NCBI GenBank assembly: GCA_015057055.1
Contig: SVFE01000017.1
Coordinates: 1-42,559, forward strand
Length of the DNA stretch: 42,559 nucleotides
Source of the DNA: Lachnospiraceae bacterium
GTDB lineage: Bacteria > Bacillota > Clostridia > Lachnospirales > Lachnospiraceae
Direction: 5' to 3'
In this document: positions 40,337-42,559 of the stretch, piece by piece
How positions within the stretch are numbered: the stretch's first letter is position 1
How the letters are laid out: each line of letters opens with the position of its first letter
Program-made: the position numbers and the translations under genes
Notes under the pieces: generated by a model
Told to the model about the DNA's origin: nothing
The model's input: the letters and a program-made list of their open reading frames with translations, nothing else
Databases searched by the model: none

Positions 40337-42559
40337 CAGTGAGAACCTCTCTTTCTCTTTTTGGTTTCCACAATTTCTGTGCCTAAAATCACACACCAAA
40401 GTACTGCACCTGCCAAGCTGCAATACATGCCGGCTCTGCTGCCGGGTGCCTCAAACACCAGCTCAATTTCATGCTCTCCCGGCGAAAGTCTGGCTCCGAT
40501 AAAAGCCCCCTCTACCAGTGGAATAATTTCCTGCTCCTTTCCATCCACATAGAGCTTCCATCCATCTTCCATAGGTACGGATAAAAACAGTATAGGCTTT
40601 TCTTCCGTAGCCGTTACACGACCTCTGACATATCCGTCTTCATATACTTCTGTTACAAACTGATTTGTTGAAAGGTTCTCATGAATTTCTCCCAGTACTT
40701 CCCGGTTGTAGTACGCAAAAAACATCTCTTCCACATTCCATTCTGAAATCGTCTGGTCGTGAAGCACAACATATACCACATAACTGTCTCCGTCTTCCGA
40801 CAATTCCATTGAAACAATGTGAGGCGATGCCAACAAAGAAAGATATGAATTATTCTCTTCGTTGGCATATGCCGTTCGGACCATCGGTCCTTCAATCAAC
40901 ATTTTATTGTTTCCGTCCGAAAATACAGCATAGGCTTCTCTTTGCTCATCATACGGAATATGGAAAAGTGCCGCTGTCGGATGAATTTCATCATCAACCC
41001 TGCGGATAATAATCGAATCACCTTCTTCGGAAGTTTCTAATGAAATCTCCGCATTTTCTCCCGTTATTTCCACGCCGCCATGATATATTTCATACAACTC
41101 CACCGGCTCATTCAAAAAAGAGGAAAACAAAATATTTTGATTCTGAAACGCATTGATTTCTTCAAAAACGATATCTTCGGCACTGTCACAAACCATATAG
41201 CCCAAGCCAAGCACATAATCATTTTCTGTAAAATAGGCTTCCTCCACCCCACTTCCCCGCACTGCCGGATATGCAGTATACTTTAGTCCAAGTAACATCT
41301 CCGCCGGTTCCGTCTGTCCGATATCCACACAGGAAAGTCCAACACTCTGATATCCCAGATGATATAGAGCGCGGTATAACTCGTAGGAAAAAGCGGACGT
41401 AAAATAAGGGACACCATAATATTGATACTCCACCGGATTGTTTTTATTTATTTCCCACTTCATATTAATTCGATACCAGCCCTCATCATAGGCCTCCATC
41501 AATTCAACCAACGTTTCGTTTTGTTCTCTGGATGTATCATATTCTTCAATTTCCCGAAAAACATTTCCTCTATAGAAGCAAACCATACTGATACATAACT
41601 CCGCCACAAGAAGCACACCGATAACCAGTGTAACCCCCTCCCTTTTTTTCTTATAGAGTGCACAAAGAACGACACACCATCCCCCCAGTAAAATCGCATT
41701 ATATAGCAATTCCTTCCAGGTATAATCCATGCGATAAAGCAATGGCAGTACGCGCTCCAAAACGGTACATGCGACCAGAAGAAGCCACCAGATACCCGCT
41801 GTAATCACGATTTTTTTGCCGGATATTTCTCTAAAATAAGAAAATTCCCTTGCTCCGGCAGCCAATATGATAAAAACAAATACATAAGCAAATCTTGCTG
41901 CATAACCATCCGGATCATTAAACATATGAAGTGCCCGATACAATCCGGGAACACAAAAACAACAAGTTAAAAACAACAATACTCCTGCCACGCACCACCG
42001 TTCCTTTTTAGGAAAATGGGAATTAGTAAAATAAAACGGCAATACCAGCAAAACCCAAAGACCACAATACAGATACGGGGTATACTGAAGTAATTCATAT
42101 TTACGCAAAGAAAATAATGCCATAATCAGTTCCGGCAACACTGCCTGTCTTGCTGAGAACTCCTCAAAACCGCCTTCATCCATTCCGATTACATAATGAA
42201 CCGCCGGCACCAAAATCACGGCCGCAATCAAAAAGGCAATTGCTACTCCTAAAAAATAACGAACAAAAATACCTGCCAGTTCTTTTTTGTTATACTGTTT
42301 TCCCCGTTCCAAAAACAAATGAACCAGAAGATAAGCAAAGGAAGCCAGTCCCACAATGAATCCACAGTAAAAATTTGCCACAAATACGGATGCATAAGCA
42401 AGAATCAATGGCGTAATACGCTTCTTCTCCAGCATATATTTAATCAAAATTAAAACCAACGGAAGAAAATACATCCCTTCCGTCAAAGAACTCATAAATG
42501 ACACCTGCATCTGAAAGGCACAGAGCCCGTAGCACATGGAAAAAAATATCGTATGCCGC
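40336..42559 (-). CDS. YfhO family membrane protein (N-terminus beyond the window)
   Basis: The frame is open to the right edge ([16 protein letters not shown] at the visible start), aligning with IIFSLGYGLCSYQ of the 35912-38530 protein. About 140 N-terminal residues, including the SD/GD motif, are therefore missing. The visible part has the same membrane half, [35 protein letters not shown] and the C-terminal [16 protein letters not shown] and [15 protein letters not shown]. It looks like a close paralogue of the other minus-strand yfhO-like gene, and lepA sits between the two. The ATG at 42537 is internal, not the start. Confidence 0.88.
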   Translation of the reverse strand, partial: RHTIFFSMCYGLCAFQMQVSFMSSLTEGMYFLPLVLILIKYMLEKKRITPLILAYASVFVANFYCGFIVGLASFAYLLVHLFLERGKQYNKKELAGIFVRYFLGVAIAFLIAAVILVPAVHYVIGMDEGGFEEFSARQAVLPELIMALFSLRKYELLQYTPYLYCGLWVLLVLPFYFTNSHFPKKERWCVAGVLLFLTCCFCVPGLYRALHMFNDPDGYAARFAYVFVFIILAAGAREFSYFREISGKKIVITAGIWWLLLVACTVLERVLPLLYRMDYTWKELLYNAILLGGWCVVLCALYKKKREGVTLVIGVLLVAELCISMVCFYRGNVFREIEEYDTSREQNETLVELMEAYDEGWYRINMKWEINKNNPVEYQYYGVPYFTSAFSYELYRALYHLGYQSVGLSCVDIGQTEPAEMLLGLKYTAYPAVRGSGVEEAYFTENDYVLGLGYMVCDSAEDIVFEEINAFQNQNILFSSFLNEPVELYEIYHGGVEITGENAEISLETSEEGDSIIIRRVDDEIHPTAALFHIPYDEQREAYAVFSDGNNKMLIEGPMVRTAYANEENNSYLSLLASPHIVSMELSEDGDSYVVYVVLHDQTISEWNVEEMFFAYYNREVLGEIHENLSTNQFVTEVYEDGYVRGRVTATEEKPILFLSVPMEDGWKLYVDGKEQEIIPLVEGAFIGARLSPGEHEIELVFEAPGSRAGMYCSLAGAVLWCVILGTEIVETKKRKRGSH

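Noticed and set aside
1-42559. CRISPR arrays, tRNA or rRNA genes, insertion sequences, integrases or phage genes
   Set aside because: Reading both strands gave no regularly spaced direct repeats, tRNA cloverleaf arms or transposase/integrase proteins.

Overview
The window looks like a chromosomal segment of a motile, low-to-moderate-GC Clostridia, most likely a Lachnospiraceae relative. The grounds are the gene families and the order topA-codY-flgB-flgC-fliE-fliF-fliG-fliH, a Firmicutes arrangement, together with a SigK-type sporulation sigma factor, HemW, LepA, DprA and a Gram-positive style type IV pilus (T4P) gene set. No rRNA, tRNA, CRISPR array, insertion sequence or phage gene was seen. 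Every gene reads on the minus strand except one yfhO-like gene, so gene order is best followed from the right edge to the left.

Layout from right to left. (a) 42559-30581: a tightly packed run yfhO-like (5' end cut off by the window), lepA, yfhO-like, two paralogous large membrane proteins of unknown family, hemW. lepA and hemW, often neighbours in Firmicutes, are here separated by about 6.8 kb of large membrane-protein genes. (b) 30540-28605: sigK with a sigma-A-like promoter, then pilT (pilus retraction ATPase) and a terminator. (c) 28337-23994: comM, dprA and a GT-C type membrane glycosyltransferase. (d) 23842-20023: pilB (assembly ATPase), pilC (platform) and pilA (major pilin), the last with its own promoter and terminator. 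(e) 17052-19918: the only plus-strand gene, a third yfhO-like gene with its own promoter and terminator. (f) 16947-15667: a VanZ-like domain fused to a WecG/TagA-type glycosyltransferase. (g) 15571-7724: prepilin peptidase, a PilM-PilN fusion, PilO and four minor prepilins, closed by a terminator. (h) 7707-4570: topA-codY with promoter and terminator. (i) 4488-1: the start of the fla/che operon (flgB to fliH, the last cut by the window).

How the parts fit. PilD processes PilA and the four minor prepilins. PilMN and PilO form the inner-membrane alignment complex, PilC is the platform, PilB powers extension and PilT retraction, so the inner-membrane machinery of a retractable T4P is present, split into blocks. 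No outer-membrane secretin is present, as expected for a monoderm. The interleaved YfhO, GT-C and VanZ-GT26 proteins point to cell-surface glycopolymer or glycoprotein modification. Whether they act on pilin, flagellin or teichoic acid cannot be read from sequence alone. CodY, a nutrient sensor in Firmicutes, sits directly upstream of the flagellar operon.

The most unusual items are: a prepilin peptidase lacking the zinc-binding methyltransferase loop; a 524-residue PilX/GspK-like prepilin with a bactofilin-like beta-repeat ectodomain; the VanZ-GT26 fusion; the paralogous pair of unknown membrane proteins inside the lepA-hemW interval; and an internal promoter whose predicted transcript begins at the base of a stable hairpin ahead of the minor-prepilin genes. 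I do not see a clearly new defence or mobile system. The best candidates for something undescribed are the surface-glycosylation genes interleaved with the pilus genes.
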